Positions 62,401 through 64,000 of a DNA stretch of 64,000 nt are shown here, in pieces (within the stretch, counting starts at the first letter, position 1; each line of letters begins with the position of its first letter). The notes beneath the pieces are model-generated. The model worked only from the letters and a program-made list of their open reading frames with translations, was not told where the DNA came from and did not search any database. Both the position numbers and the translations under genes were made by a program. The DNA is from Ilyonectria destructans (lineage: Eukaryota > Ascomycota > Sordariomycetes > Hypocreales > Nectriaceae): contig JAHEWK010000024.1 in assembly GCA_020740775.1 (NCBI GenBank), positions 124,001 through 188,000 of the forward strand, in the 5' to 3' direction.

Positions 62401-62732
62401 AGCAGGAAATCTGTAGAAAACGCGCTCAATAGGGGTAGTTTCTCGTCTAATATTATTAGATTAGCTGTAGGGGTGATCGACCTCGGCTAACTTGGGTCCA
62501 GGTACCTCAATTTAATAGGCAGTCATATACAAAAATAAGTACTATGAACCATACAGGGTCAGGGAATATCCCACTGTACCTAAATCCACCTAAATCCACT
62601 CCATTACATCCACTTTCGTGTCCAAGTGTAGTGGATTATTACGTAATCTGAGCGCCGACAAGTGGATGTAATAGAGATGGGCCACTTATATGTGGTCCAC
62701 GTGGATTTACAGTGTAGTGGGTTCGAGCCTTG
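59476..62732 (-). mobile_element. hAT transposon (3257 bp) inside copia
   Basis: TIRs CAAGGCTCGAAACCACTAC (59476-59494) and, with one mismatch, its complement at 62714-62732. They are flanked by the 8-bp duplication CAGGGATA (59468-59475 and 62733-62740). Both ends carry many GTGGATGTA/TACATCCAC subterminal repeats (59495-59640 and 62570-62712), a common layout of transposase binding sites. It holds one nearly complete transposase gene on the minus strand. Its left duplication begins immediately after the retroposon's right duplication. Confidence 0.93.
59658..62429 (-). pseudogene. hAT transposase, nearly complete, C-terminal frameshift
   Basis: First exon (from 62429, or more likely the Met at about 62375): BED-type finger (SWLWDFGYDIQRHGLRKWAC then CKDC). 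Second exon to 60993: NHLRREH, SFDGWTSRNKLALYGIACFF with the first catalytic Asp, and TLDNAENNDTAMEVIG with the second. A 55-nt intron (60992-60938) follows. Third exon from 60937: DNDTRWLSQLYM, then AMALHPAYRWDWFD, and the dimerisation motif MALDFLTIQPMSAECERLFS. At about 59918 a TAG ends the frame just where an alternative frame continues LDAEIIAICQVLRSWYRAG to 59658, so a 1-2 bp indel has cut the last 80 residues. Introns near 62150-61940 are not firmly placed. Confidence 0.78.
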
Positions 62733-62740
62733 CAGGGATA

Positions 62741-63182
62741 TGTCATGACACTGTTCAACGGACCGGTCGTATGGAAGGCTGGTCTCCAAGACACAGTCAC
62801 GACTTCGACAACTGAAGCAGAAATCTTGAGCCTAGAGAGAACAGCCAAGGAGAGCTACGCCCTAGACCGCCTTCTCAGGGATATCTCTCTTGATCTTGGA
62901 CCACTTAAGATATACTGCGACAATCTTCAGTCGATCCGACTTGTGGTTGAGGAGAACCAGAGAATTACGACGAAGTTGCGACATGTTGACGTCCAGAACA
63001 TGTGGTTGAAGCAGGAATTCAAGAAAGGTAGATTTCTGGTGGAATACCTCAAGACTGATCAAATGCCAGCAGACGGCTTGACGAAAGCTCTGTCCAGATC
63101 TAAGTTTGAGCACTTCCGCTCAATGCTGAATTTGGTCGATATCAAGAGGGAGGTGGGCTTGGGAGACCAAGCTATGCAATAG
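62741..63182 (+). pseudogene. Copia RNase H part (3' piece)
   Basis: Continues the copia frame after the hAT (the target copy gives Gln-Gly-Tyr). It has the remaining RNase H motifs: STTEAEILSLERTAKESYAL (Glu), KIYCDNLQSIRLV (Asp), then HVDVQNMWLKQEFKKG and the final KTDQMPADGLTKALSRSKFE. Stop at 63180-63182. With the other pieces it makes a single polyprotein of roughly 1765 codons. Confidence 0.88.
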
Positions 63183-63255
63183 GATGATGGTGATTTTATG
63201 GCTGGTTGTGATAGCTTCTAGCAGCGTCGACTTGATCACTCAACGCTGGGGGGTG

Positions 63256-63787
63256 TGTCGCATATCAAGCCCCGGCCCCACTGGAGCAGCTGCCGTCTAA
63301 ATGAGGCAAGAATCACGATCATCGTGAACTTGTTCACGATGAGAATGAACGACCACAATTAGCGTCAAGCAGCAGTGTCACATTTCGGGGTCATATCCTA
63401 GACAACGTGACTTTCCTTGCTTTCTCGTCTTATCTCAGCCCACATCGCCGGCCCTATGACCACGATCCCGGTCCCCGGGACCCACAGGGCCCCGGCCCCT
63501 GTGCGGCGGCGACGGACTGCCGCCTCCGGCAGCAGCCGTCTTCATCATGTATAAAAGACGGGCTCTAGGCCCGTCCCTTAGCTAGAAATCAAGAGCTTCT
63601 CACACATATGATCATTTCCATCCACTAGATGCAACAAGCAGGCTGCTGCCTAAACAGGCAATGTTTTCATTTGTGTATAAAGAGCAACGTGACTCACTGA
63701 ATCCAGTCATTGAGTTCTTGCTCCTTAGATAATTCTCATCAATTGACTGGTGCCAACAATGATCCCTGTGGAGCCAATTGTCTGACA
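63256..63787 (+). repeat. Copia 3' LTR (probable)
   Basis: Starts TGTCGCATATC after a G-rich polypurine-like run and ends GTCTGACA before the CTTAG duplication, so it has TGTC...GACA ends and a length of about 532 bp. It contains a TATAAAA box at 63550-63556 and, just after it, a GACGGGC/GCCCGTC hairpin (63558-63576) that would lie at the start of the transcript. The start position is uncertain by a few bases because no second LTR copy is available to compare. Confidence 0.6.
63550..63576 (+). promoter_or_regulatory. TATA box and hairpin in the copia LTR
   Basis: TATAAAA followed one base later by a 7-bp inverted repeat (GACGGGC, TCTAG loop, GCCCGTC). Position inside the LTR fits the U3/R border. 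Confidence 0.5.
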
Positions 63788-64000
63788 CTTAGCGAACCCG
63801 GATGGGAATCTCATCTTTCCACGTAGAATGTAGCTAACCAATGGCCAAATCGCGACAGTCCGTGAGAGCCAAATACAGACAAAAATTATTGTGAACAGCC
63901 TCGAGTCACTTACCAAAGCCTTCTGACCCATCCCATCCACTCATTAATCTATTTTCTTTCTTCGTTGTCGCTATATTTTGTCTTGCAAGTCGTTGACCTC
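63788..64000 (+). other. Displaced 3' end of the NB-ARC-TPR NLR and its flank
   Basis: After the second CTTAG copy the sequence keeps the NLR frame for about 13 codons to a TAG at 63831-63833. The rest is 3' flank without another gene. Confidence 0.55.

Larger units (their letters stand above)
52002..63787 (+). mobile_element. Ty1-copia retrotransposon with three nested insertions
   Basis: The 5-bp duplication CTTAG (51997-52001 and 63788-63792) flanks an element that starts TGTCAGACAATTGG and ends CCAATTGTCTGACA. Without the three nested insertions and their extra target copies it would be about 6.0 kb. Gene order is gag, protease, integrase, reverse transcriptase, RNase H, diagnostic for copia. 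The 3' end has a G-run (63248-63253) then an LTR candidate from about 63256. A matching direct 5' LTR is not present: only about 65 bp remain before the coding region, and they are inverted relative to the 3' end. It is therefore defective by structure. Confidence 0.85.

Overview
The window reads as a repeat-rich accessory region of a filamentous ascomycete (Pezizomycotina, probably Sordariomycetes). The evidence is short GT-AG introns of about 46-130 nt with CTAAC-type branch sites, NLR/STAND immune-receptor genes, Crypton, Fot/pogo, hAT and Ty1-copia elements, and an AT-rich island with C-to-T/G-to-A decay that looks like repeat-induced point mutation (RIP). No rRNA, tRNA or CRISPR array was seen. 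Species cannot be fixed from the sequence.

Layout. 1-529: 3' end of a hAT transposon. 0.7-5 kb: two secreted/GPI-type surface protein genes (Kre9/Knh1-like on minus; a cysteine-patterned fungal surface protein on plus) around a decayed gene. 5.4-7.8 kb: an AT-hook protein gene with a 30-bp-spaced TGACCGC array upstream, then a broken STAND gene whose N-terminal domain is followed almost directly by a CHAT (caspase-like) end. 8.25-13.9 kb: a six-piece Crypton tyrosine-recombinase gene split by a 2.8-kb hAT element (8-bp target duplication, 18-bp TIRs). 14.8-19.1 kb: an intact 4-exon NACHT-ankyrin NLR. 20.0-23.0 kb: the AT-rich island containing a near-perfect 527-bp inverted repeat. 24.1-29.8 kb: an unknown 354-aa protein and a 6-exon, 1192-aa protein ending in a subtilisin (S8) domain. 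30.2-35.4 kb: an ankyrin-family pseudogene, two families of 168-bp LTR-like elements, a Fot/pogo transposon with 96-bp TIRs broken by one of them, and a hairpin MITE. 35.5-42.9 kb: two diverged, head-to-head copies of a very large unrecognised protein (1459 aa and 871 aa). 44-48.7 kb: a C2H2 zinc-finger gene and an 814-aa coiled-coil protein. 48.9-52 kb: an inverted PNP/UDP-phosphorylase-type remnant and an NB-ARC-TPR NLR. 52.0-63.8 kb: a Ty1-copia retrotransposon inserted in the 3' end of that NLR and itself carrying three further insertions.

How it fits together. The host genes are mostly immune or allorecognition parts: NACHT-ANK, NB-ARC-TPR with near-identical repeats, STAND/CHAT, a PNP fragment, and S8. 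They are mixed with several mobile-element classes. Four hosts can be followed across their breaks because target-site duplications and reading frames agree (Crypton by hAT; Fot by an LTR; NLR by copia; copia by a MITE, a retroposon and a hAT), so relative insertion order can be read directly. The best candidate for something undescribed is the paired giant-ORF family at 35.5-42.9 kb; next are the S8-domain gene with its neighbour, and the palindromic AT island. All intron and exon calls were made by eye from frame and splice signals, without alignment or RNA data.
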